Source: Streptomyces brasiliensis (lineage in GTDB: Bacteria > Actinomycetota > Actinomycetes > Streptomycetales > Streptomycetaceae). Taken from it: a stretch of 64,000 nucleotides of DNA. Made by a program: the position numbers and the translations under genes. Positions 37,269 through 44,985 of this stretch are shown one piece after another. The first letter of the stretch is position 1. Each line of letters begins with the position of its first letter. Under the pieces are notes generated by a model that was not told the origin of the DNA, did no database searches, and saw only the letters and a program-made list of their open reading frames with translations. The stretch spans positions 124,001 through 188,000 of the forward strand of contig NZ_BMQA01000005.1 of the NCBI RefSeq assembly GCF_014647875.1. Direction: 5' to 3'.

Positions 37269-37879
37269 GCAGCACGATCAAGGTCCTCCTCGCCGAGGAC
37301 CAGTCGATGGTCCGGGAGGCCCTGGCCGCCCTGCTCGGCCTCGAGGACGACATCGAGGTCGTCGCCCAGGTCGCCCGCGGCGACGAGGTGCTGGCCGCCG
37401 CGCGGGAGCACGGTGTCGATGTCGCGTTGCTCGACATCGAGATGCCGGGCTGCACCGGCATCGAGGCCGCGGCCGAGGTCCACCGGGAACTTCCCGCGGT
37501 CAAACTGGTCGTGCTCACCACGTTCGGGCGCCCCGGCTATCTGCGCAGCGCCATGGAGGCGGGCGCCGACGCCTTCCTGGTCAAGGACGCCCCCGCCGCC
37601 CAACTCGCCGAAGCGGTTCGCAAGGTGCTTGCCGGCGAGCGGGTCATCGACCCCACCCTCGCGGCGGCGGCCCTGGCCGAGGGCGCGAACCCCCTCACCG
37701 ACCGCGAGCGCGAGGTGCTGCGCACGGCGGCCGACGGCTCGACCAACGCGGAACTCGCCCGGACCCTGCACCTCTCCCAGGGCACGGTCCGCAACTACCT
37801 CTCCACGGCCATCCAGAAACTGGCGGTGCGCAACCGCGCGGAGGCGGTCAGGACGGCACGGGAGAAGGGCTGGCTGTAG
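37265..37879 (+). CDS. NarL/LuxR-type response regulator
   Basis: A 204-residue regulator. The receiver domain has the acidic pair in AEDQ, phospho-acceptor D57 in LLDIEMPG and Lys about 107 in LVKDAP. A LuxR-type helix-turn-helix follows, with LTDREREVLRTAADG and LARTLHLSQGTVRNYLS (about 140-185). The start overlaps the kinase stop (ATGA). It likely controls its own operon through the palindrome at 34323. Confidence 0.94.
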   Translation: MSSTIKVLLAEDQSMVREALAALLGLEDDIEVVAQVARGDEVLAAAREHGVDVALLDIEMPGCTGIEAAAEVHRELPAVKLVVLTTFGRPGYLRSAMEAGADAFLVKDAPAAQLAEAVRKVLAGERVIDPTLAAAALAEGANPLTDREREVLRTAADGSTNAELARTLHLSQGTVRNYLSTAIQKLAVRNRAEAVRTAREKGWL

Positions 37880-37880
37880 C

Positions 37881-37960
37881 GGGTTCCGATCCGGGCTCGG
37901 GTCCAGGTTCGCATCCGGGTCCAGGTTCGCATCCGGGTCCGGGCTCGGGTCCGGTTCCGC
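37881..37960 (+). repeat. Short tandem repeat between convergent genes
   Basis: GGGTCCAGGTTCGCATCC occurs twice in tandem (37899-37916 and 37917-37934), flanked by degenerate GGGCTCGGGTCC units on both sides. The block fills the gap between the regulator stop and the end of the minus-strand gene, so its copy number could vary without harming a protein. Confidence 0.7.
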
Positions 37961-37965
37961 TCGGC

Positions 37966-38817
37966 TCAGTTGAGCTTGGCGCGGGCCGCGTTCGCCTGCC
38001 GGCGCACTCGCTGCGCGGTAGGTTCGTCGACCGCTGACACCAGCTCCGCATAGGCATCGAGTTCGGCGGCTCCGGTAATGAACTCACCGCGCTCGACGAG
38101 CAGTTGGGCCCGCTCGTAGCGCAGCCGGGCCGGATGCGAGGGCAGCAGCAGGGACAACTCCACGGCCCACAGGGCGACATCGGAGCGCTCCGGCCGCGCG
38201 GCGGCCCAGGCCCGGATGTTGTTCAGGATGCGCCGTACGACGTCCACGGGCGTCGCGGGCACGAGCATCGACGCGTGCAGCGGCGCGCCGGTGGCCCCTG
38301 CGACCAGCAGCTCGGCATCGGTACCGGTGAGCACCCGCCCCCCGGCGAACGGATCGGCCAGGACCTGCTCCTGCGCCGGCCCGAACCCGACCACGAAGTG
38401 CCCCGGCAGCGCCACCCCGTACACCGGGGCCCCGGCCCGCCTGGCCACCTCCATCCACACGACCGACAGCAGGATCGGCAGCCCACGCCGCCGCCGCAGC
38501 ACCTCGTGCAGCAGGGACGACTCCAGCCGCTGGTAGTCCGCCGGCACCCCACCGAACTCGCAGCGCACCCCGAGCAGCTGATGCGTGGCGTCGGCCCAGG
38601 CGAGGGGCCCACCGGGCCGGTACGGCAACTGTCCCGCCAGCCGGTCCAGCTCCAGCTGAGCGGCATCCATCCCGGCCTCGTCGAGCGCCCCGTCCGCCTC
38701 GGCGCCGATCAGCAGACAGAGCGTCGCGAGATCGGGTCGCTCGGCCCGCGCCTCGTCACCGAACCGCAGCCGCAGTTCGGCGGAACGGTCCGGGGGCGGG
38801 GGATAGGGCGGAGGCAT
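37966..38817 (-). CDS. SirB1-like transglutaminase-fold protein with C-terminal repeat region
   Basis: A 283-residue soluble protein. The central part has the SirB1/transglutaminase-like sequence (RRRRGLPILLSVVWMEVARR, VYGVALPGHFVVGF, VLADPFAGG); the C-terminal 90 residues are helical and resemble a tetratricopeptide repeat (LLPSHPARLRYERAQLL). The catalytic Cys of true transglutaminases is not obvious at the usual site, so enzyme activity is doubtful. The ATG at 38815-38817 lies 17 bases after the stop of the GNAT gene, forming a two-gene operon. Confidence 0.8.
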   Translation of the reverse strand: MPPPYPPPPDRSAELRLRFGDEARAERPDLATLCLLIGAEADGALDEAGMDAAQLELDRLAGQLPYRPGGPLAWADATHQLLGVRCEFGGVPADYQRLESSLLHEVLRRRRGLPILLSVVWMEVARRAGAPVYGVALPGHFVVGFGPAQEQVLADPFAGGRVLTGTDAELLVAGATGAPLHASMLVPATPVDVVRRILNNIRAWAAARPERSDVALWAVELSLLLPSHPARLRYERAQLLVERGEFITGAAELDAYAELVSAVDEPTAQRVRRQANAARAKLN

Positions 38818-38834
38818 GGCGGACCGGTGCCCTT

Positions 38835-40046
38835 TCACGACGTTCCGTGCGGCCGGGTCGCGCCGAGGGGGGCCGGCTCGGGAGACGGGCCGGGGACGCC
38901 GGGCTTGTCGTCGCCCATGGGGTGGCGCTCGGCGTGGCCGGCCGCATCCGGCTCGTCGTGACCGACGGTGCGCGGCTTGCGGTGGTGCCCGGCGGCATCC
39001 GCCCCGCCGAGGTGCCCGACGGCATCCGGCTCCCGGTAGTGGTGGTACGCGTGATGCGCAGCGAAGCCCAGCCTGTCGTACAGCGCCCGCGCCCCCGCGT
39101 TGTCCGTCTCGACCTGGAGCCACGCCGCCGAGGCGCCCTCCTCCAGTGCCCGTCGGGCCAGCGCCGCCATCACCTCCGTGGCCAGGCCCCGGCGCCGCAC
39201 GGCCGGGTCCACCTCGACGGCGCCGAACCCGGCCCACCGTCCGTCCACGACACACCGCCCGATCGCGGCGGGGGCATCCCCGTCCGCGCCGGGCACGCTC
39301 GCGAACCACACCGAAGGCCCGCTCCCCAGCACCCGCAGGGCCACCTCGCTCACCCCCTTGCGCTGATACCTGGCCAACCATGCCTCGTCCGCCGTGCGGG
39401 ACAGGACCACCCCGCTGCCCTCGGCCCGGTCCGCGACCGGCGCCAGGGCGCCCGTCCACAGCTCGGCGGTCACCTCGCGCACCCAGCCGCGCCGCTCCAG
39501 CTCCGCGCAGAGCAGCTCCTGCGTGCCCTCCGCGCCGGTCGCGGTCTGGATGTACGCGGGCAGTCCGCGCCCGCCGTACCAGCGTCGTACGGCCTCCAGG
39601 GCCGCGTCGAGCGGAAGCCCCGGGTCGCCGAGCGGCAGCACGCTGTTGGCCCGCCGCGTGAACCCGTCGGCGGCCCGCAGCTCCCACTCGCCGAGCCACT
39701 CGCTCTCCACCGGCCGCCACCCCCGAGAGGTGACGCGCGCCAGTTCCTCGTACGTCGCCGCTGGACCGCGCCGACGGGCCGGAGCAGCCGGTACAACCTT
39801 GCCCGCCACCAGCGAGGACTCCGCAATCCGGACGGTCTTCCCGTCCTTCCGTGTGATCAGCAGCACACCGTCGTCCCAGGATGTGAGAACACCCACCGTG
39901 TCGGTGAACTTTTCGACCGACGCTCCCGGTTGGCTCAAGCACCGTACAGAGACTCGTTTACCCACGTCAGCAGCGGTGATACGGACCTCGAGTCGCCCGG
40001 TCGCAGAGATTTCCACGGGTCTGTTCACCCCTCCTGTTCGGATCAT
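38835..40046 (-). CDS. Two-part GNAT N-acetyltransferase with His/Asp-rich tail
   Basis: About 403 residues. The N-terminal 70 residues (VEISATGRLEVRITAADVGK) form a small beta domain, then two GNAT-like halves follow. The second half has the acetyl-CoA loop VRRRGLATEVMAAL (the R/Q-x-x-G-x-G/A pattern) and ARALYDRLGF near the end. The last 60 residues repeat GH and HH motifs with Asp, Pro and Lys, and look disordered. Start uncertain: ATG 40046, TTG 40052 or GTG about 40025 are possible. Substrate unknown. Confidence 0.75.
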   Translation of the reverse strand: MIRTGGVNRPVEISATGRLEVRITAADVGKRVSVRCLSQPGASVEKFTDTVGVLTSWDDGVLLITRKDGKTVRIAESSLVAGKVVPAAPARRRGPAATYEELARVTSRGWRPVESEWLGEWELRAADGFTRRANSVLPLGDPGLPLDAALEAVRRWYGGRGLPAYIQTATGAEGTQELLCAELERRGWVREVTAELWTGALAPVADRAEGSGVVLSRTADEAWLARYQRKGVSEVALRVLGSGPSVWFASVPGADGDAPAAIGRCVVDGRWAGFGAVEVDPAVRRRGLATEVMAALARRALEEGASAAWLQVETDNAGARALYDRLGFAAHHAYHHYREPDAVGHLGGADAAGHHRKPRTVGHDEPDAAGHAERHPMGDDKPGVPGPSPEPAPLGATRPHGTS

Positions 40047-40156
40047 GCCCAAGAACGGAGATACTAGGGGCGGGCATCGACGACGCCGCGCTCCCGCGCG
40101 CCAGGCGGCGGAGCCTGCGGAGGCCCGCCAGCGCCCTATCGAGGAGGAACGACAGC

Positions 40157-40477
40157 GTGACCTACGTCATCGCGCAGCCTTGTGTCGACGTCAAGGACAA
40201 GGCGTGCATCGAGGAGTGCCCGGTCGACTGCATCTACGAGGGCCAGCGGTCCTTGTACATCCACCCGGACGAATGCGTCGACTGTGGTGCCTGTGAGCCG
40301 GTCTGCCCGGTCGAGGCGATCTTCTACGAGGACGACGTGCCGGAGGAGTGGAAGGACTACTACAAGGCGAACGTCGAGTTCTTCGACGAACTCGGCTCTC
40401 CCGGTGGCGCGAGCAAGCTCGGGCTGATCGAGCGTGACCACCCGGTCATCTCCGCGCTGCCGCCGCAGGCCGAGTAA
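40157..40477 (+). CDS. fdxA: Seven-iron ferredoxin FdxA
   Basis: A 106-residue [3Fe-4S][4Fe-4S] ferredoxin, the electron carrier of actinobacterial P450s and oxidoreductases. Cysteines lie at 9, 17, 21, 25 and 40, 43, 46, 50 (ACIEECPVDC and ECVDCGACEPVCP). C9, C17 and C50 are expected to hold the three-iron cluster and C21, C40, C43, C46 the four-iron cluster. GTG 40157 is preceded by GAGGAGG with a nine-base gap. The acidic tail and length match Mycobacterium FdxC-type proteins, which also precede dapC. Confidence 0.96.
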   Translation: MTYVIAQPCVDVKDKACIEECPVDCIYEGQRSLYIHPDECVDCGACEPVCPVEAIFYEDDVPEEWKDYYKANVEFFDELGSPGGASKLGLIERDHPVISALPPQAE

Positions 40478-40503
40478 CCCCTACCGGCGACCCGCACTCG
40501 TGC

Positions 40504-40559
40504 CGCCTCGGTCCCGTACGGCCTGATCGCCCCGATCACCGCCGTACGGGACCGAGGCG
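40504..40559 (+). terminator. Long perfect hairpin between fdxA and dapC
   Basis: CGCCTCGGTCCCGTACGGC pairs with GCCGTACGGGACCGAGGCG (19 bases) and the loop itself contains TGATCG-CCC-CGATCA, so the structure is nearly a single 25-base helix. It would end most fdxA transcripts 35 bases before dapC, or act as an RNA-processing site. Confidence 0.75.
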
Positions 40560-40593
40560 TTCGCCGTTACCGACGAAAGTGAGCCAGATTCCC

Positions 40594-41733
40594 GTGTCCG
40601 CAGTCACCGACCGCCTGCCCGCCTTTCCCTGGGACAAACTGGAACCGTACAAGGAGACCGCCCAGGCGCACCCGGACGGCATGGTCGACCTCTCCGTCGG
40701 CACGCCGGTGGACCCGGTCCCCGACCTGATCCAGAAGGCCCTGATCGACGCGGCCGACTCGCCAGGCTATCCGACGGTCTGGGGCACGCCTGCGCTGCGC
40801 GACGCGATCACCGGCTGGGTCGAGCGCCGCCTCGGCGCCCGCGGGGTCACCCACCGCCACGTCCTGCCGATCGTCGGCTCCAAGGAACTCGTCGCCTGGC
40901 TCCCCACCCAGCTCGGCCTCGGCCCCGGCGACAGGGTCGCCTACCCGCGTCTGGCCTACCCGACGTACGAGGTCGGCGCCCGCCTGGCCCGCGCGGACCA
41001 CGAGGTCTACGACGAACCCACGGACCTCGACCCGACGAACCTGAAGCTGCTCTGGCTCAACTCCCCGTCGAACCCGACGGGCGAGGTGCTGAGCAAGGAG
41101 AAGCTGAAGCGGACGGTCGCGTGGGCCCGCGAACACGACGTCCTGCTCTTCTCCGACGAGTGCTACCTCGAACTGGGCTGGGAGGCCGACCCGGTCTCGG
41201 TCCTCCACCCGGACGTGAACGGCGGCTCGTACGACGGCATCGTCGCGGTCCACTCGCTCTCCAAGCGCTCCAACCTCGCGGGCTACCGCGCGGCCTTCCT
41301 CGCCGGCGACCCGGTGGTCCTGGGTCCCCTCCTGGAGATCCGCAAGCACGGCGGCATGATGACGCCGGCGCCCACGCAGGCGGCGGTCGTCGCGGCGCTG
41401 TCCGACGACACCCACGTGCGCGAACAGCGCGAGCGCTACGCGGGCCGCCGCACGGCCCTGCGTGACGCCCTGCTCGCCCACGGCTTCCGCATCGAACACA
41501 GCGAGGCCGGCCTCTACCTCTGGGCGACCCGCGACGAGTCCTGCTGGACGACGGTCGCCCACCTGGCCGATCACGGCATCCTGGTGGCCCCGGGCGACTT
41601 CTACGGCAAGGCCGGCGAAAACTTCGTCCGGGTGGCGCTGACGGCAACGGACGAGAGGGTGGCATCGGCGGTCAAGCGCCTGGCGAGCCAGTGCTGTGGC
41701 CGGGAAGGTTTGCCGGGCGTCGCGAGCCGGTGA
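40594..41733 (+). CDS. dapC: DapC, succinyl-diaminopimelate aminotransferase
   Basis: A 379-residue fold-type I PLP aminotransferase of lysine/peptidoglycan synthesis. The substrate-arm motif NSPSNPTGEVLS and the Schiff-base lysine in HSLSKRSNLAGYR (about K224) are clear. Linked functionally with dapE 2 kb downstream. GTG 40594 is chosen over GTG 40579. The last 13 residues (CCGREGLPGVASR) and the stop are encoded by the 62-base repeat element at 41691, so the original C-terminus has been replaced; the core fold ends before it. Confidence 0.93.
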   Translation: MSAVTDRLPAFPWDKLEPYKETAQAHPDGMVDLSVGTPVDPVPDLIQKALIDAADSPGYPTVWGTPALRDAITGWVERRLGARGVTHRHVLPIVGSKELVAWLPTQLGLGPGDRVAYPRLAYPTYEVGARLARADHEVYDEPTDLDPTNLKLLWLNSPSNPTGEVLSKEKLKRTVAWAREHDVLLFSDECYLELGWEADPVSVLHPDVNGGSYDGIVAVHSLSKRSNLAGYRAAFLAGDPVVLGPLLEIRKHGGMMTPAPTQAAVVAALSDDTHVREQRERYAGRRTALRDALLAHGFRIEHSEAGLYLWATRDESCWTTVAHLADHGILVAPGDFYGKAGENFVRVALTATDERVASAVKRLASQCCGREGLPGVASR

Positions 41734-41752
41734 ACCTTTCCGGTCACAGCAC
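41691..41752 (+). repeat. 62-base hairpin element, copy 1
   Basis: GTGCTGTGGCCGGGAAGGTT starts one 26-base arm; the other ends GGTCACAGCAC; the loop is ten bases. The element differs from copy 2 (47952-48013) at one position only. The four arm mismatches are all G.U or U.G if the plus strand is transcribed. It straddles the dapC stop codon and stands between convergent genes, so it probably works as a terminator. Confidence 0.95.
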
Positions 41753-41900
41753 CAGCAGCACCTACCTGGCTTCCTGCCCTCCTGGCCGCCCCGCCGTGCC
41801 GAGTCGTTCTGCAGGGCGCCAGGGAGGGTGGGCACGGCCTGCGGCACCGGGCGCCGGACAACGCCCCCGGCGCCCTGCCGACGGCGAGCACACAAGCAGA

Positions 41901-41927
41901 CGGGGTCCAGGAAACCCCCGGACCCCG
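41901..41927. terminator. Hairpin between convergent genes
   Basis: CGGGGTCC (41901-41908) and GGACCCCG (41920-41927) flank an 11-base loop, 24 bases from the end of the minus-strand secreted protein gene. It may back up the repeat element on the opposite strand. Confidence 0.55.
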
Positions 41928-41950
41928 CAGCGACCGGCCGAAGCCAGGCG

Positions 41951-42328
41951 CTAGCCGAGCGGCAGGGACGACGTCGGCAGCCCACCCTTCGTCACCGAAC
42001 CGGCCGTGGCCCCGAGGATGTCCCCCGCGGACCCGGCCGCCTGCCGCGCAGTGGGCGCCGCCTTCTTCACGGCCTTGCCGACCGCCGGCACCGCCTTCTG
42101 GACCGCCTGGCCACCGGTGGTACCGGCGACCCCGGTGACGTGCTGCGCCGCACCGTCGACGGTGTTGCCGACGCTCGCCGTGTCCAGGGCGGTCAGCCCG
42201 CCGAGGTTCGGGGTGGCCGGGAGGCTCGGCGCCGCGCCGGCGGAGCCGGCCGCGCCGACCCCGGCAGCCGCTCCCGCTGCGACGAGCAGCGCGGTACGGG
42301 CGATCCGGCGGGTCAGGGGGAGGGACAT
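41951..42328 (-). CDS. Small secreted Ala/Val-rich protein
   Basis: A 125-residue exported protein. The signal peptide MSLPLTRRIARTALLVAAGA ends near SAGAAPS, leaving a mature chain of about 90 residues rich in Ala, Gly, Thr and Val with the weak repeats GAAQHVTG, GGQAVQKAV, GKAVKKAAP. No Cys or catalytic motif is present. GGAG lies five bases before ATG 42328. Related proteins in Streptomyces are sometimes labelled ATP-binding, but there is no P-loop here. It could be a cell-surface or spore-coat component. Confidence 0.75.
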   Translation of the reverse strand: MSLPLTRRIARTALLVAAGAAAGVGAAGSAGAAPSLPATPNLGGLTALDTASVGNTVDGAAQHVTGVAGTTGGQAVQKAVPAVGKAVKKAAPTARQAAGSAGDILGATAGSVTKGGLPTSSLPLG

Positions 42329-42663
42329 GATGCTCCATTCGACGGGAGAACGATGAACGGTCCTGCTGAACTGTCCTGACGCGCCCGGTGGTTGATCCCC
42401 ACGCGCTGATCGTCCGGGCTCGGACGCAGTGACTACCGCTCGAAGCCGCCGAAGGTTGCGGAGCCCAAAGGCAAAGAATTGATAACGCGTCGCATTATCG
42501 GGTGTGGATAAAAACGGACAAAGAGCGCCGCACCGAGGAGTTGCAGGACCCTTACGTCCCCGTGTTTCCAAGGGCTTTCACGATCACGGGAGTGACGTCG
42601 CGAAAACCTGCACGCACGACACCCCGGCGTACCCGCCGCAACCCGTCGGAGTGATCCCTCGTA
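42329..42663 (-). other. Upstream region of the secreted protein gene
   Basis: 335 bases between two minus-strand genes. Bases 42460-42530 are A/T-rich and contain the inverted repeat at 42481-42499 with a run of A (42508-42512); this is the likely promoter of the secreted protein gene, leaving a leader of more than 100 bases. CCCGTG...CACGGG around 42558-42590 is a weaker inverted repeat. No gene is seen. Confidence 0.5.
42481..42499. promoter_or_regulatory. 19-base imperfect palindrome, operator candidate
   Basis: GATAACGC-gtc-GCATTATC has arms matching at seven of eight positions. It lies about 150 bases upstream of the secreted protein gene in an A/T-rich stretch. Confidence 0.35.
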
Positions 42664-43680
42664 CTACTGCCCGGTCACGATCTGGACGGACCCGACCGAC
42701 CTCTCCGCACCGGCCGCGCCTCCCGTCCGGCTGCCGCGCCACCGGCTGTCCGTGCTCCCGGCGGTCCACTCGCGACCGGCGTACACCACCTGACGGATGT
42801 GCAGCGCCGTGGAGTTGGCCACCGCCCAGTGGGCCAGCTGCCAGCCGCGCTCCCGCTCGCTGCGTCCGGCCGCGTCCGTCTGCGCGCCGTCCGGCACCGG
42901 GACGGTCACCGTCCGGCCCTGGGCCTCCGCGGCCACGCTCGGCGTGGGCGTCGGCGTGCTTCGTGCGGAGCCCACCTCCGCCCCGGCCTCCTGGAGCGCG
43001 TCGCGGCCGAAGTCCCGTACCAGCGCGGCCCGTACGGCGTCCGGCCCCGTGGCCGTGGCCGCGGCCTCGGCGCTCGTACCGGTGCCGGTCCTCTGACGCC
43101 CCTCGCAGGTCAGCGAGGCGGCCGTCCGCCCGGTCAGCGCGGCGGCCAGCAGGGCGGCGTCCGGCTCGTGCTTGGCGTACGCCTCCGGGTAGCCGCTGCG
43201 CTGCACGCGCTGCGCGGCCACGGTCAGCGGAAGGTCCTGGTAGTCGGGCACCTTGGCCAGGTGCTCGTAGAACATGCCGGCCGCGTACGACGGGTCCATG
43301 ATCTGCTTCTCGGTGCCCCAGCCCTGCGAGGGCCGCTGCTGGAACAGGCCCAGTGAGTCCCGGTCGCCGTGCTCGATGTTGCGCAGCCCGGACTCCTGCA
43401 GCGCTGTCGCCAGCGCGATGGCCACGGCCCGCTGCGGCATGCCGCGCCCGGTGCCGACGGCGGCGATCGTGGCCGCGTTCACCGCCTGCTCGGGCGTGAA
43501 CTCGTACGCCTTGCCGTCGGCTCTGCCCGAGACCACCTTGCAGCCCGGAGCACCCGTACCTCCGGTGACGTACTGCACCACGAGATAGCCCGCGAGGGCG
43601 AACAGGACCATGAGGGCCGCGCCGAAACGCAAGAGGCGGCCTCGACGACGCTTGGGAGAGGTGAGGGACGGCTCTGGCAC
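42664..43680 (-). CDS. Membrane-anchored lysozyme-like-fold protein
   Basis: A 338-residue protein with a basic N-terminus, one helix (about 18-40, LLRFGAALMVLFALAGYLVV) and an external part. Residues about 60-190 read like a lysozyme/transglycosylase-type domain: ALQESGLRNIEHGDRDSLGL then FQQRPSQGWGT, with Glu in QESGL at the position of a catalytic acid. The C-terminus (GWQLAHWAVANSTALHIRQV, VVYAGREWTAG) resembles the domain that follows lysozyme-like modules in phage and actinobacterial proteins. Homologues may be listed as heavy-metal transporter, which nothing here supports. Activity untested; a role in wall remodelling is inferred. Confidence 0.7.
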   Translation of the reverse strand: MPEPSLTSPKRRRGRLLRFGAALMVLFALAGYLVVQYVTGGTGAPGCKVVSGRADGKAYEFTPEQAVNAATIAAVGTGRGMPQRAVAIALATALQESGLRNIEHGDRDSLGLFQQRPSQGWGTEKQIMDPSYAAGMFYEHLAKVPDYQDLPLTVAAQRVQRSGYPEAYAKHEPDAALLAAALTGRTAASLTCEGRQRTGTGTSAEAAATATGPDAVRAALVRDFGRDALQEAGAEVGSARSTPTPTPSVAAEAQGRTVTVPVPDGAQTDAAGRSERERGWQLAHWAVANSTALHIRQVVYAGREWTAGSTDSRWRGSRTGGAAGAERSVGSVQIVTGQ

Positions 43681-43774
43681 GCGTACAAGGTACTGGAGAC
43701 CCCCGGGGCGTCAGTGGCGGGTGTGGCGCCTTTTGCGGCCCTGTGCGGGCGGGTGGCGCGTTAGGGTCGGGACC

Positions 43775-44854
43775 ATGGCCGACACCACACTTGACCTCAC
43801 GCAGGATGCCGCGGCGCTCACCGCGCAGCTCGTCGACTTCCCCTCGGAGAGCGGCACCGAGAAGCCGCTCGCGGACGCCATCGAGACGGCCCTGCGCGCC
43901 CTGCCGCACCTCACGGTCGACCGGTACGGCAACAACGTGATCGCCCGGACGAACCTGGGCCGTGCGGAGCGGGTGATCCTGGCCGGCCACATCGACACCG
44001 TCCCCATCGCCGACAACGTCCCCTCGCGCCTGGACGACGACGGTGTCCTGTGGGGCTGTGGCACGTGCGACATGAAGTCGGGCGTCGCGGTCCAACTGCG
44101 CGTCGCGGCAACGGTCCCCGCCCCGGCCCGCGACCTGACCTTCGTCTTCTACGACAACGAGGAGGTCGCCGCCGAGCTGAACGGCCTCAAGCACGTGGCC
44201 GAGGCCCACCCGGAGTGGCTGGAGGGCGACTTCGCGGTGCTCCTCGAGCCCTCGGACGGTGAGGTCGAGGGCGGCTGTCAGGGCACCCTGCGCGTCCTGC
44301 TGAAGACGGAGGGCGAACGGGCCCACTCGGCACGCAGCTGGATGGGTTCCAACGCCATCCACGCGGCGTCCCCCGTCCTGGCCCGCCTCGCCGCGTACGA
44401 GCCGCGCTACCCGGTGATCGACGGCCTGGAGTACCGCGAGGGCCTGAACGCGGTCGGCATCTCGGGCGGGGTCGCGGGCAACGTCATCCCCGACGAGTGC
44501 GTGGTCACGGTCAACTTCCGCTACGCGCCCGACCGCACCGAGGAGGAGGCGATCGCCCACGTCAGGGAGGTCTTCGCGGACTGCGGTGTGACGGACTTCG
44601 TGGTCGACGACCACAGTGGCGGCGCACTGCCCGGCCTGTCCCACCCGGCCGCCGCGGCCTTCATCGAGGCGGTAGAGGGCACCCCGCAGCCGAAGTACGG
44701 CTGGACGGACGTCTCCCGCTTCTCGTCCCTGGGCATCCCGGCGGTCAACTACGGCCCCGGAAACCCGCACTTGGCGCACAAGCGGGACGAGCGGGTGGAC
44801 ACGCGAAAGATCCTGGCGGCGGAGGAACGCCTGGTCGCTTGGCTGACGAACTGA
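43775..44854 (+). CDS. dapE: DapE, succinyl-diaminopimelate desuccinylase
   Basis: A 359-residue M20-family zinc hydrolase that frees LL-diaminopimelate. Metal ligands are visible in AGHIDTVP (H72), WGCGTCDMKSG (Asp) and FYDNEEVAAE (the catalytic and ligand Glu pair). ATG 43775 (MADTTLDLTQDAAALT) is chosen, as DapE proteins begin close to such a motif; the frame is open further upstream over the divergent promoter. Only a short divergent gap separates it from the anchored lysozyme-like protein. Confidence 0.95.
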   Translation: MADTTLDLTQDAAALTAQLVDFPSESGTEKPLADAIETALRALPHLTVDRYGNNVIARTNLGRAERVILAGHIDTVPIADNVPSRLDDDGVLWGCGTCDMKSGVAVQLRVAATVPAPARDLTFVFYDNEEVAAELNGLKHVAEAHPEWLEGDFAVLLEPSDGEVEGGCQGTLRVLLKTEGERAHSARSWMGSNAIHAASPVLARLAAYEPRYPVIDGLEYREGLNAVGISGGVAGNVIPDECVVTVNFRYAPDRTEEEAIAHVREVFADCGVTDFVVDDHSGGALPGLSHPAAAAFIEAVEGTPQPKYGWTDVSRFSSLGIPAVNYGPGNPHLAHKRDERVDTRKILAAEERLVAWLTN

Positions 44855-44985
44855 CCGACTGGACGAACTGACGGGACCGAGGGGCCGGGACAGGGCGCTT
44901 CACGGCGGACATGTCCAGGTCCCCCGCCCGTAACCGGCGTCGATCTACCCTGACCCGGAAGGTCCTGCAAGTGGAGGGAGCGCAC

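Noticed and set aside
37881..37960. CRISPR-like array
   Set aside because: Units are 18 bases in direct tandem without unique spacers; no cas genes.
41691..41752. Insertion sequence ends
   Set aside because: No transposase or flanking duplication was found; the two copies are complete short hairpins, so they are described as dispersed repeat elements only.
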